From assembly GCA_016934935.1 (NCBI GenBank), contig JAFGRW010000106.1, positions 1 through 64,000 on the forward strand: 64,000 bases of DNA, given 5' to 3'. Of the stretch, positions 18,796 through 27,419 are shown in pieces. The DNA is from Spirochaetota bacterium. GTDB taxonomy: Bacteria > Spirochaetota > UBA4802 > JAFGJZ01. Position 1 is the stretch's first letter; the number at the start of each line of letters is the position of its first letter. Under the pieces are notes generated by a model. It was not told where the DNA came from. It made no database searches and was given only the letters and a program-made list of their open reading frames with translations. The position numbers were made by a program, and so were the translations under genes.

Positions 18796-20136
18796 ATGAC
18801 AGTGAAATTCAGAGACAGGCTGTTTTTAAAACTATATGGTATAAAGGGGATGAACTCCCTCTTACCCCCTAGAAACATAAGAACCATCTATTATGCGCAT
18901 ATGATGTCGATTCTTTATGCTTTCCTTCTTGTTGTACTTGCAATTATTGAATTTCATATAAATTATATGACGCCTTTTTTCTTTCTGCTTTCGTTAATGT
19001 TTTTACTGGTTATTTTTAACAGTATACTCTTTACCAGGCACTATTCTGTAAGGTTTTACAGATGTCCATTATATGCTATTGCTGCAATTTCTTCAGTCAT
19101 TTGTGCGGTCTTGAGTAAAAATGCAGTTGCGATTGCTGTAATAAGTGCGCCTCTTCCGGTCATTCTAATATCAGAAAAATCAGTTTTACGTCAAATACTC
19201 TGGTTGGCGGCTGTTCCTGCCGTTTGGACTTCACTTATGTACATCCATCTTTGCGGCATATATTCTGTGTTTAATACAGACTATAACGATATCGTTATAA
19301 TTACTGTTTTCTACGTTTTGTCAGCAACGGCCTCTGTTTTATACAGGTTCAGTATCGGCCGAACGTTTTGGGGTAACCTTTCCAAATATCGAAGAACCGA
19401 TATCATCGATATTCAGATGGAGCTTGCCCAGGTTATACAAAGAACATTGATTCCCGAAAAAAGTAAAACAGGCGATAAGTATCAGGCTGCTTTCTATTAT
19501 CAGCCGGCTTATGGTATTGGCGGTGATTATTTCGACATTTTCGAGATGAGTGACGGTCGTGCGGGGGTTGTTATGTGCGATGTTGCCGGAAAGGGTATTC
19601 CTGCTGCTTTGATGATGGCAAGTGTACGCACCTTGACACGTGCTCTGGTATCTCAGGGTATAAATGATCCTTTAGAAATAATTCGCATATTAAATGACAC
19701 TTTTCGCCTTGATTTTGGTGATGAATTTTATGTTACGCTTGCATTCCTGTGTTTTGATTCTAAAACTGGAATGATAGATTTTTATAATGCCGGACACACG
19801 CCCTTTATTTATTATTCCCGTGTCGAGAAGAGAATAATGGAGATTGAATTGGATGGCTATCCTATCGGTGTCTTTGATCAGCTTTATCATACGGGAAAAA
19901 TAACTGAAAAGATGTATTCTGGTGATATTGTCGTTTTATTCTCTGACGGGCTTACAGACTTCATCGATAGTGGAAATCATGCTTCGGCAAGAAGCAGGCT
20001 GTTTTTAGAAATACAAAAAAATGCTGATCTTGATGCTCAGACAATAACCGACAGGATAATTGACATATTTATAAAGGATAAAAAATCAAATATTGTTGAT
20101 GATGACATCTCACTTGTAATATTTAAAGTTAAATGA
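18796..20136 (+). CDS. Membrane-anchored SpoIIE/RsbU-type serine phosphatase
   Basis: The product is 446 residues. About six membrane helices occupy residues 30-185. A short coil (MELAQVIQRTLIPE) is followed by a PP2C phosphatase domain from about 200: YGIGGDYFDIF, VMCDVAGKGIPAALMMASVRT, DEFYVTLAFL, YNAGHTPFIYY, VVLFSDGLTDF, DDDISLVIF. The acidic metal-binding residues are present. RsbU-type enzymes dephosphorylate STAS-domain proteins, so candidates include those at 14279 and 39514. The membrane part probably senses a signal, unknown here. The stop overlaps the next start by 4 bases (ATGA). Confidence 0.92.
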   Translation: MTVKFRDRLFLKLYGIKGMNSLLPPRNIRTIYYAHMMSILYAFLLVVLAIIEFHINYMTPFFFLLSLMFLLVIFNSILFTRHYSVRFYRCPLYAIAAISSVICAVLSKNAVAIAVISAPLPVILISEKSVLRQILWLAAVPAVWTSLMYIHLCGIYSVFNTDYNDIVIITVFYVLSATASVLYRFSIGRTFWGNLSKYRRTDIIDIQMELAQVIQRTLIPEKSKTGDKYQAAFYYQPAYGIGGDYFDIFEMSDGRAGVVMCDVAGKGIPAALMMASVRTLTRALVSQGINDPLEIIRILNDTFRLDFGDEFYVTLAFLCFDSKTGMIDFYNAGHTPFIYYSRVEKRIMEIELDGYPIGVFDQLYHTGKITEKMYSGDIVVLFSDGLTDFIDSGNHASARSRLFLEIQKNADLDAQTITDRIIDIFIKDKKSNIVDDDISLVIFKVK

Positions 20137-21650
20137 TAAAACGCATTCAGATACAAATGCCTCCCGATTATAGCCAGGATAACTTATCGAAAGTTGTTGC
20201 AGAAATAAGCAATATAAAAAGACCTTTTTTTTCGATTGTATCCCGCAGTCTTGACGCGCGAAAGGCCGGTAACATTCACTATTGTATAAATATCGATGTA
20301 AGCCCAAATCCTTTACCTGCCGGGGATTGCTTAAAAATTCCCCTGGTTAATAAAAATATCTCGGCAATTGTTGTGGGGTTCGGTCCTGCTGGCTATTTTG
20401 CTGCTCTTGTATTATCTCGAGCCGGTATAAGTGTAACTGTTCTGGAAAAAGGTAAAAAAGTTTGTGAAAGGGAAAACGATATACTTCATTTTGAAAATAG
20501 CGGCTCTTTAGTAGAAAACTCGAATTACCTTTTCGGGGAAGGGGGGGCGGGAACCTTCAGTGACGGGAAATTAACATCGCGTTCAAAAAGAATTTCTCTG
20601 GAAAAGGAATTTATATTAAAAACTTATATTGAAGCTGGAGCCGATGAAGAAATAGAGTTTGATGCCCATCCCCATCTGGGCAGTGACAGATTAAGGGAAA
20701 TGATGCCGGAGCTAAGGAAAATTCTTCTCAGACAAAATGTTCAAATTCTTTTTGAAACTGAATTTAAATCGTTTACAAAAAAAAATAACAGATTTTCAAT
20801 AGAAACCTCCAAAGGTACAATAGAATCAGACCTGCTCTTTATCGCTCCCGGCCACTCCTCTTACAATACTTATAGATCATTAATTCGCAGTAATGTTCAA
20901 TTTAGAACTAAACCGTTTGCAGTAGGTTTTAGGGTGGAACATCCCCGGGCATTGATTAACAGGGCTCAATGGAAACGTGATTCACTTCCTGGAATCCGCT
21001 CCGCTGAATACAGGTTGTCATATATAAACGGCGATGCAAGAGTGTACAGTTTTTGTATGTGTCCAGGAGGAAATATCGTTCCTGCTGCGGTTAGTCAGGG
21101 ACATTCGGCAGTCAATGGAGCGTCAAATTATGCACGTGACGGTAAATACTCTAATGCGGCGATTGTTTCTGCCTTTACTCTGGAGAGCAGATTAAAAAAA
21201 ACAGTATTACCTCTTGAGGTTCTCGATTATGTCGAAGAACAGACATCGATGCTGTTTAACTGTACAAAAAGCTATAATATGCCGGCGGTCACGATATCTG
21301 ACTTTTTGAAAAACAGAGTCTCTTCCGTTTTACCGGAGTGCTCGTATCCATTTGAAATATTTCCTTACGATTATAATATGATTTTTGACAACAGGCTATG
21401 TTCTGATCTTAAAGAAGGTCTGACATACTTTTGTAATAAAATAAATGGTTTCGAGCAGGGCATTATTGTTGGAAGTGAGTATACAACTTCAGCACCAATA
21501 CAATGTTTTCGTGACAAAGAGGGTGAAGTAGAGGGGGTTGAAAAATTGTATATATGCGGTGAGGGCAGCGGATTTGCAGGTGGAATTATCTCATCCGCTG
21601 CTGATGGTGTCAGGTTGGCAATGAATGCTGTATGCAAAATGTCCGGTTAA
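20133..21650 (+). CDS. FAD-dependent dehydrogenase (COG2509-type)
   Basis: The product is 505 residues. An N-terminal region of about 80 residues (QIQMPPDYSQDNLSKVVAEISN) is followed by a Rossmann FAD motif VVGFGPAGYFAALVLSRAG with ending VLEKG. Later come GEGGAGTFSDGKLTSR, KPFAVGFRVEHP, FCMCPGGNIVPA and GEGSGFAGGIISSAADG. These are typical of the conserved but uncharacterised NAD(P)/FAD-dependent oxidoreductases found in many bacteria. The substrate is unknown. It is translationally coupled to the PP2C gene, though no functional link is obvious. Confidence 0.9.
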   Translation: MIKRIQIQMPPDYSQDNLSKVVAEISNIKRPFFSIVSRSLDARKAGNIHYCINIDVSPNPLPAGDCLKIPLVNKNISAIVVGFGPAGYFAALVLSRAGISVTVLEKGKKVCERENDILHFENSGSLVENSNYLFGEGGAGTFSDGKLTSRSKRISLEKEFILKTYIEAGADEEIEFDAHPHLGSDRLREMMPELRKILLRQNVQILFETEFKSFTKKNNRFSIETSKGTIESDLLFIAPGHSSYNTYRSLIRSNVQFRTKPFAVGFRVEHPRALINRAQWKRDSLPGIRSAEYRLSYINGDARVYSFCMCPGGNIVPAAVSQGHSAVNGASNYARDGKYSNAAIVSAFTLESRLKKTVLPLEVLDYVEEQTSMLFNCTKSYNMPAVTISDFLKNRVSSVLPECSYPFEIFPYDYNMIFDNRLCSDLKEGLTYFCNKINGFEQGIIVGSEYTTSAPIQCFRDKEGEVEGVEKLYICGEGSGFAGGIISSAADGVRLAMNAVCKMSG

Positions 21651-21796
21651 GTATAAATTATATTTCATTTGACAGATAAATTTTGATTATTAATAATCCT
21701 TTTTGGTTTTCTTGTTTGGCTCTGTTATCATAAAAAATATGCAACCCGTTTGTCAAAATGGAGTCAGTATTATAATAACGTGAAAAGATTGAGGTT

Positions 21797-22165
21797 ATGA
21801 GTGTGGATAGTGCTACTGTTGCCGTTCAGGTTATGATTACCGTAATACCTATTGTTGGTATTTTAATGGGGGGAGCCGTAATAATACTGTTTTTGATACT
21901 GAATCATAAGCAGAAGATGGCTATGATAAGGCATAATTACGGATCAAAACAGCCAATAGATATTGTCTGGATCAGCCTTTTTGCCGGGCTGCTATTAACT
22001 TTTATTGGTTTTGTGATGTCACTTTTTTTTATTATTAAAGAGGGTGTTGAGTACTCATTGTTAAGCGGTATTGTTCCGCTAGCGGCCGGTATGGGGCTAA
22101 TGATTTTTTTCACTATTGCACGTAAATCAGGTCAAATTGATAAAAGTTCTGAAAGAAAAGAGTGA
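21797..22165 (+). CDS. Small membrane protein, DUF6249-like
   Basis: The product is 122 residues with three or four membrane helices: about 10-35, 55-80 and 87-107, and a basic segment LNHKQKMAMIRHNYG after the first. This pattern fits the DUF6249 group of small membrane proteins that are often next to ECF sigma factors. It overlaps the sigma-factor frame downstream. No enzyme motifs are visible. Co-occurrence with the sigma/anti-sigma pair suggests part of an envelope stress module. Confidence 0.65.
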   Translation: MSVDSATVAVQVMITVIPIVGILMGGAVIILFLILNHKQKMAMIRHNYGSKQPIDIVWISLFAGLLLTFIGFVMSLFFIIKEGVEYSLLSGIVPLAAGMGLMIFFTIARKSGQIDKSSERKE

Positions 22166-22709
22166 CGAACTTGTTGTTCGTTCGGTTTTAAACGGTAATT
22201 CATCAGATTTTGAAATAATCGTTAACCGTTATAAAGATAGATTATTTTCCATTGGATACAGGTTTTTTTATAACAGAGATGACGCTGAAGACTTTGTACA
22301 GGATCTTTTTGTAAGAGTCTTTGAAAGGCTGGATTCTTTCCGGTTTGATGCACCCTTTCGCTACTGGTTGGTTCGTATTGCTTATAATTACGGTATCAAT
22401 CAGAAAAAATCAAAGGTTATCGAGCTTGATGTATCAGATTATGAAATGCCGGATAGCAAATCATCTCCGGAAAATAAACCTATAAGAGACGAGATCATTG
22501 CCCTGTTAAACGAATCTATGAAAGATCTCCCGGATAATTATCGAATTTGTATAGATCTCTATTTCTATTGGCAATTGCCTTACGAGCAGATAAAGAATAT
22601 TACGGGAATACCTGTTAATACGATTAAATCGAATGTTTTCCGCGCCAAGTCAATTTTGCGTGATTCTTTAAGGGGGACAGTCGCGGAGGAATATTATGAA
22701 ATGCACTAA
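22137..22709 (+). CDS. ECF-type RNA polymerase sigma factor
   Basis: The product is about 190 residues. Region 2 (about 15-80) includes FEIIVNRYKDRLFSIGYRFFYNRDDAEDFVQDLFVRVFERLDSF; region 4 (about 125-180) includes LNESMKDLPDNYRICIDLYFYWQLPYEQIKNITGIPVNTIKSNVFRAKSIL. ECF sigma factors redirect RNA polymerase and are held by an anti-sigma factor, here the next gene (14-base overlap). There is no ATG in the right place: candidates are TTG at 22137 (used here) and TTG at 22116, both inside the previous gene. The start is uncertain. Confidence 0.9.
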   Translation: MIKVLKEKSDELVVRSVLNGNSSDFEIIVNRYKDRLFSIGYRFFYNRDDAEDFVQDLFVRVFERLDSFRFDAPFRYWLVRIAYNYGINQKKSKVIELDVSDYEMPDSKSSPENKPIRDEIIALLNESMKDLPDNYRICIDLYFYWQLPYEQIKNITGIPVNTIKSNVFRAKSILRDSLRGTVAEEYYEMH

Positions 22710-23139
22710 ATTTAAAAATCTTTTAATAGAGGACGATTTATCTGTTGTTGAACGATTCAGTTTTGTTATGCATTTTTTTCTTTGTTCGAGATGCCGTAAA
22801 ATTTATAAATCATATTATCGAAAATTAGGTTTTATTCATGATTCATCGCCATGTAAAACCGGGCTTAGTTCTGAAACAATAATGAGAGCCGTTATTGTTT
22901 CATCTAAATACAGGGGTGATTACAGGTCATACCATTTTTATTGGTTTATCACAGCTCTTATCCTCAGTATTGGAGCAATGATTATTGGAGAGAGTCTCTA
23001 TTATTCAAATATTGTTGCTCAATCAGGTCGTGTTTTCCCGATACTGCTTTTTATGCTTTTAGCGATATGTATAATAATCATTTCAATAATCTATGTTGGC
23101 TCACATATAAAAGAATTAAAAAAAATCTTCAGGGTTTGA
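22696..23139 (+). CDS. Putative zinc-finger anti-sigma factor
   Basis: The product is 147 residues. The N-terminal part has the ZAS motif HFFLCSRC (HxxxCxxC, about 26-33), which binds zinc and clamps ECF sigma factors. Two membrane helices follow (about 80-100 and 113-135), so it is membrane-anchored with the sigma-binding end in the cytoplasm. There is little extracytoplasmic domain, so the signal is probably sensed in the membrane or by a partner. It overlaps the sigma gene. Confidence 0.85.
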   Translation: MKCTKFKNLLIEDDLSVVERFSFVMHFFLCSRCRKIYKSYYRKLGFIHDSSPCKTGLSSETIMRAVIVSSKYRGDYRSYHFYWFITALILSIGAMIIGESLYYSNIVAQSGRVFPILLFMLLAICIIIISIIYVGSHIKELKKIFRV

Positions 23140-23532
23140 CCTGTTTCGCAAGGGCAGCATTTCTTAAATTTCAGTACTGATCTTAAGGTTTTAATTTATT
23201 CCAAACCATAAGTATCAGTAAATATCCATAATTTCTCATCCTGCCGTAATTATCCAGAATATTCCTTTTCGGGAATTTAACCACATTGCAATTTATTTAT
23301 ACCTGAATTGTTAATCTGATATTTTTTATATGTTAACTATAAAAAATCTGCAAAAACATGGATTTTGTCAGAACTCTTATTATATTGTTTTGATAAGAGG
23401 TTTATCAAAGGCTGTATGAAAATGTACCAGTTAATGTTCTTCTTTTAATAATACTTTTGTATTAATTATTTTTTTATTTTCCATAATAAAGGGAATATTG
23501 GATTCCCTTAAATTGTATTTGCGGGGGTAAAG
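23140..23532 (+). other. Intergenic region ahead of the chemotaxis operon
   Basis: This is 393 bases of AT-rich DNA with no credible gene. It should contain the che promoter, but I could not choose one. A perfect hairpin ttgataa/ttatcaa (23390-23396, 23402-23408; loop gaggt) lies 125 bases before cheA and could be an operator or leader stem. The cheA ribosome-binding site GCGGGGG lies near 23521. Confidence 0.4.
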
Positions 23533-25617
23533 ATGTCTGACCAGGCCATTTTAGAGGTTTTCCATAATGAAGCTCGGGAAATAATAGAAAACATAGAAAC
23601 CGAGCTTGTATCCCTGGAGGAGTCGTACGATTCTGAAAAAGTAAATACCCTGTTCCGTTATTTTCATACACTAAAAGGAAGTTCCGGAATAGCCGGTCTA
23701 ATGGAAGTATCCGAGTTTACTCATGAGATAGAGTCACTTCTTGATCGTGTACGTTCGGAAGAGATCCAGGTAACTCCTTCGCTGATTGACACAGTTTTAG
23801 CCAGTGTCGATCTTGTTAAGGTAATGATATTTGACGAGGATCAGGCAGACGGTTTATCTTCTCAGAAAGAGAAGATTCTAACTTTTATCGGTAAAAATAG
23901 CAACGAGGTTACCGACAGCTCAAGACCATTACCGCAAAAACGAAAGCTCAATTATTTCCGGGTAAAGATCAATTTCAAGGATAACGTTTTTGAATATGGT
24001 ATTGATCCACTGATGATTATTGAAGACCTGGTTACTGTAGGGACAGTTATAGAAGAAAAGATATATCGATCACGGGTTCCTGCTCTTGATGAGATTAATC
24101 CCGAAAAATGTTATTTATCATGGATGTATATAATTGGAACCAAGCACGCAAAAAAGAAGATAGATGAAATATTCCTTTTCGTTTTCGATGATAACGATAT
24201 TGAAATAACTGATATAACCGAAGATTACAGAGAAGATATCACATCTGATGTTAATGAAGAGAAAAAGATCGGTAATATTCTCGTTCAAAAGGGATTAATT
24301 ACCGAGGACGAACTTCTATTTGCTCTTTCCAATATGAAAAAAGAGGAAAAGGTCGGAAAGGCGCTTGTAAGGTTAAAACTTGTAACCGAAAAAGATATCG
24401 AAAAAGCTCTTGGTGTGCAGGTTGAAGTCCGCAAAAAAATTGAGTCTACAACGATACGGGTTGAGCGTGCGAAGCTTGACGGAATCATGAATTTACTGGG
24501 AGAGATTGTTATTGGCCAGTCATCAATTGTAAGGTTTGCAGATGAACTGGATGAAGACAAGGCATACGCGTTAAAAAATTCTTTATATGGTCTAAACCGG
24601 TCTACAAGACAGTTTCAAGAACAGATAATGGCAATGCGTATGATTCCGGTAGGGCCAACTTTTAGTCAATTCAAAAGATTTGTTCGTGATACTTCAAGAC
24701 AAATTGGTAAAGAAATTCGTTTGGAGATAATGGGAAAAGAGACAGAACTTGATAAGACTGTTATCGAAGAAATTACAGATCCTCTTAAGCACATGATTAG
24801 AAATTCCATTGATCATGGAATAGAGTCAACAGAAGAGCGTATCAAGCTTGGGAAAGACCCTACAGGTATTATAACCCTTAACGCCTATCATCAGGAAGGA
24901 TGTATCTTTATTGAAATATCTGATGATGGTAAAGGGTTAGATGCAGAGGAGCTTAGGTCAATTGCGGTTTCAAAGGGAATCATTGCCAAGGACAAAGAGC
25001 TAACAGAAGATGAGTCGTACGCGTTGATTTTTAAACCGGGATTCTCTACTGCTAATGCTGTTGGTGACTTATCAGGCCGTGGAGTAGGTATGGATGTTGT
25101 AAAAAGCAATATTGATTCCCTGCGTGGATCAGTACAGATCATTACCGAAAAAAATCGAGGAACAACTTTTCGTATAAAACTTCCGCTTACTTTAGCAATA
25201 ATTGATGGAATGCTTATCAAGGTCGGAAAGAGTGTTTATATAGTCCCTCTACTTTCCATCCTGGAATCGATAAGACCTCGCAAGGAGGATGTAAAGACTA
25301 TCAAGGGGCAGGGCGAAGTTGTTATGGTTCGAAACGAGTATATTTCTTTGATACGATTATATAAGTATTTCGACCAGGTTCCTGCTTTTGAAAATCCATG
25401 GGAGGCTTTGGTTGTTATTGTTGAGTCAAACGGAGAAAAACTGGCTTTGATGATTGATGATTTAATTGGTCAGCAACAGATCGTTATCAAAAGCTTGGAT
25501 AATACAGTAACGAAAGATCGTTCAATATCCGGAGCGGCAATACTGGGAGACGGTAATGTCTCTTTAATAATTGATATACATGGTCTTTTAAGTGAGATCA
25601 GTTCTTTGCGGGGTTAA
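23533..25617 (+). CDS. cheA: Chemotaxis histidine kinase CheA with an inserted MshEN-like repeat
   Basis: CheA phosphorylates CheY and CheB under the control of chemoreceptors. The product is 694 residues. The Hpt domain has HTLKGSSGIAG (His45). A P2-like region follows (about 135-235). An extra segment at about 243-297 holds KIGNILVQKGLITEDELLFAL and KVGKALVRLKLVTEKDIEKAL, two copies resembling the MshEN/GspE N-terminal repeat. Then come the dimerisation helices (about 300-360), the ATPase domain (ITDPLKHMIRNSIDHG, DDGKGLD, GRGVGMDVV) and the CheW-like P5 domain. The first gene of the che operon; the STAS gene follows at once. The MshEN-like segment could bind a nucleotide such as cyclic di-GMP, but this is inference. 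Confidence 0.96.
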   Translation: MSDQAILEVFHNEAREIIENIETELVSLEESYDSEKVNTLFRYFHTLKGSSGIAGLMEVSEFTHEIESLLDRVRSEEIQVTPSLIDTVLASVDLVKVMIFDEDQADGLSSQKEKILTFIGKNSNEVTDSSRPLPQKRKLNYFRVKINFKDNVFEYGIDPLMIIEDLVTVGTVIEEKIYRSRVPALDEINPEKCYLSWMYIIGTKHAKKKIDEIFLFVFDDNDIEITDITEDYREDITSDVNEEKKIGNILVQKGLITEDELLFALSNMKKEEKVGKALVRLKLVTEKDIEKALGVQVEVRKKIESTTIRVERAKLDGIMNLLGEIVIGQSSIVRFADELDEDKAYALKNSLYGLNRSTRQFQEQIMAMRMIPVGPTFSQFKRFVRDTSRQIGKEIRLEIMGKETELDKTVIEEITDPLKHMIRNSIDHGIESTEERIKLGKDPTGIITLNAYHQEGCIFIEISDDGKGLDAEELRSIAVSKGIIAKDKELTEDESYALIFKPGFSTANAVGDLSGRGVGMDVVKSNIDSLRGSVQIITEKNRGTTFRIKLPLTLAIIDGMLIKVGKSVYIVPLLSILESIRPRKEDVKTIKGQGEVVMVRNEYISLIRLYKYFDQVPAFENPWEALVVIVESNGEKLALMIDDLIGQQQIVIKSLDNTVTKDRSISGAAILGDGNVSLIIDIHGLLSEISSLRG

Positions 25618-25618
25618 T

Positions 25619-25885
25619 ATGTCCGAACTTATTATGGAACAAAACAGTAGTGTAAAAACTGTTTCAAACATTAAAAAACAGCTTTTACAGATAATTGATT
25701 CTGAGAAGGAGTTAGTTATCGATTTTAAGAGTATCACCAGTATAGATTTGGCTATTGCTCAGTTGTTAATATCAGCAGTAAAATATGCCAGAAAAAAAAG
25801 TGTGGCCGTTAAGTTTAAAAATGTATCGGACGAAATACGGAATCAACTTCAGCTTACTGGTCTAATCAAACGGAATAAGGAGTAA
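25619..25885 (+). CDS. STAS-domain protein lacking the phosphorylatable serine, in the che operon
   Basis: The product is about 88 residues. The fold is STAS-like (ELVIDFKSITSIDLAIAQLLISAVKYARKKSVAVKFKN), but the usual DSSG loop reads IDLAIAQ, so it cannot be switched by serine phosphorylation at that position. It resembles MlaB-type STAS proteins. The ATG at 25619 is 2 bases after the cheA stop; a GTG at 25592 inside cheA is less likely. Position between cheA and cheY suggests a structural or regulatory part of the array. Confidence 0.8.
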   Translation: MSELIMEQNSSVKTVSNIKKQLLQIIDSEKELVIDFKSITSIDLAIAQLLISAVKYARKKSVAVKFKNVSDEIRNQLQLTGLIKRNKE

Positions 25886-25888
25886 TTT

Positions 25889-26260
25889 ATGAAAAATATC
25901 ATAGTCATTGATGATTCACCGACTATACGCACTAGCGTTCAATTTGCTCTTAAACAACTTGGACATAATATACGTCAGGCCGAAAATGGTTTAAAAGGTC
26001 TGGAGGTTGTAGATGAAGTGATGGATCAAAAGGAAGATTTGGCGCTTTGTGTTGTTGATATAAATATGCCTGAAATGGATGGTATTACATTCGTTAAGGA
26101 GTTCAGGAAAAAGGACAAGTTTACACCGGTTCTTGTCCTTACAACCGAATCAGAAGAAGATAAAATGAAAGAGGGTAAAGCTGCCGGAGCATCGGGGTGG
26201 ATGGTTAAGCCGTTTAAACCTAATGATCTTATAGGTGTAGTTCAGAAGCTAATTAGATAA
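25889..26260 (+). CDS. cheY: Chemotaxis response regulator CheY
   Basis: The product is 123 residues, a single receiver domain. The acidic pocket (VIDDS), the phosphorylation site in CVVDINMPEMDG (Asp about 57), the switch threonine (LVLTTES) and the lysine (MVKPFKP) are all in place. It has no output domain, so it should act by binding the flagellar motor switch. It is 3 bases after the STAS gene. Confidence 0.95.
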   Translation: MKNIIVIDDSPTIRTSVQFALKQLGHNIRQAENGLKGLEVVDEVMDQKEDLALCVVDINMPEMDGITFVKEFRKKDKFTPVLVLTTESEEDKMKEGKAAGASGWMVKPFKPNDLIGVVQKLIR

Positions 26261-26270
26261 GGGGTGCACA

Positions 26271-26777
26271 ATGGAAAAAATAGACAGAAAAAAAACAGTC
26301 GCCGAACAGATAGATGATGAAGCAAATCAGTATGTAACGTTTCTGATATCCGGTGAATCCTATGGAGTTGAGGTGCTTTGTGTTAAGGAAATTTTAGGTA
26401 TGACAGATGTAACGCCGGTACCTAATACCTTGTCATTTATGAAAGGAGTTATAAATCTTCGTGGAGAGGTTGTGCCAGTTGTTGACATGAGAATCAAGTT
26501 CGGTATGAGCGAAAAAGAGTACGATGCATTTACAGTAATAATTATTGTAGAGGTAAAAAGGCGGCTTATTGGAATGATTGTTGATGCTGTATCAGATGTT
26601 GCTGATATTCCGATCGATTCTATACAGAATACTCCTCATTTCACAACAAGAATAGAGACAGACTTCATAAAGGGAATTGGTCAGTTGGCAGAACAGTTGA
26701 TTATTATTCTTGATGTCGATAAAATTCTAACTAGTGACGAGTTTCAAAAAATTGATCAGGAAGATGTTTCGGAATAA
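26271..26777 (+). CDS. cheW: Chemotaxis adaptor CheW
   Basis: CheW couples receptors to CheA. The product is 168 residues: a 30-residue charged N-terminal lead, then a CheW domain (YVTFLISGESYGVEVLCVKEILG, VPNTLSFMKGVINLRGEVVPVVDMR, GMIVDAVSDVADIP, FIKGIGQLAEQLIIILDVDKIL). The stop shares a base with the next start (TAATG). The ribosome-binding site AAGGGG lies near 26260. Confidence 0.95.
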   Translation: MEKIDRKKTVAEQIDDEANQYVTFLISGESYGVEVLCVKEILGMTDVTPVPNTLSFMKGVINLRGEVVPVVDMRIKFGMSEKEYDAFTVIIIVEVKRRLIGMIVDAVSDVADIPIDSIQNTPHFTTRIETDFIKGIGQLAEQLIIILDVDKILTSDEFQKIDQEDVSE

Positions 26778-27352
26778 TGAAGCAGTTAATAGATTCAAAC
26801 TACAGAATGCCGCATTACTCGATAGATCCCGGCGAGTTCATGGTGTCAGGTGAGAGAGCCCTGTTGGAGTCTGTAGCAGGGAAAACTTTGGTTGTTGCCC
26901 TGTACCATGAAAAACTGAAGATGGGCGGGTTGGCAAACTTCATTGTTCCCGGTAATATTGAGTCAGGTTCAATTGCTGAAAGTACTGTTTGTGAAACTGG
27001 AATAGGTTATATCGAATTTTTGCTTGCTGATATAGTTAAAAGCGGTGGGCGGCGTGATGAGCTGGTTGCAAAAATATTCGGTGCTTCCTGCAAAAGAAGC
27101 GATCATGATTTTTGCAAGACAAATATTCAGTTTATACATGAATATTTTGAAAACGAAAAAATTCCGGTTATTGCCGAAGATCTTGGTCGTGAATATTATA
27201 GACGTGTTCTTTTTATTCCACTTACGGGAGAATTATACTCAAAAAGGATTTTATCTGTTCCCGAGATGCAGTTGATATATAAAAAAGAAAAGGATTATAT
27301 TGAGCGTGAGATTAATGGCCTTCAAACCGAAACAGAGTTTGTTATGTTTTAA
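26777..27352 (+). CDS. CheD-like protein without the catalytic cysteine and histidine
   Basis: The product is 191 residues. The CheD fold is visible in GKTLVVALYHEKLKMGGLANFIVPG, which aligns with the family core LGSCVAVxxYDxxxxxGGMxHxMLP. Here the catalytic Cys position is Thr (AGKT) and the catalytic His is Asn (GGLANF). The rest, for example GRRDELVAKIFGAS, fits CheD loosely. It is unlikely to deamidate receptors. It may be a regulatory paralogue that binds CheC, CheX or CheY. A catalytically complete cheD lies two genes downstream, so loss of function need not be harmful. Confidence 0.8.
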   Translation: MKQLIDSNYRMPHYSIDPGEFMVSGERALLESVAGKTLVVALYHEKLKMGGLANFIVPGNIESGSIAESTVCETGIGYIEFLLADIVKSGGRRDELVAKIFGASCKRSDHDFCKTNIQFIHEYFENEKIPVIAEDLGREYYRRVLFIPLTGELYSKRILSVPEMQLIYKKEKDYIEREINGLQTETEFVMF

Positions 27353-27419
27353 CAACTTGTTGATTGAAAGTTTTGTATAACCATGATTCCTGGCTTGATT
27401 TAAATGTTAAGGGAATAAA

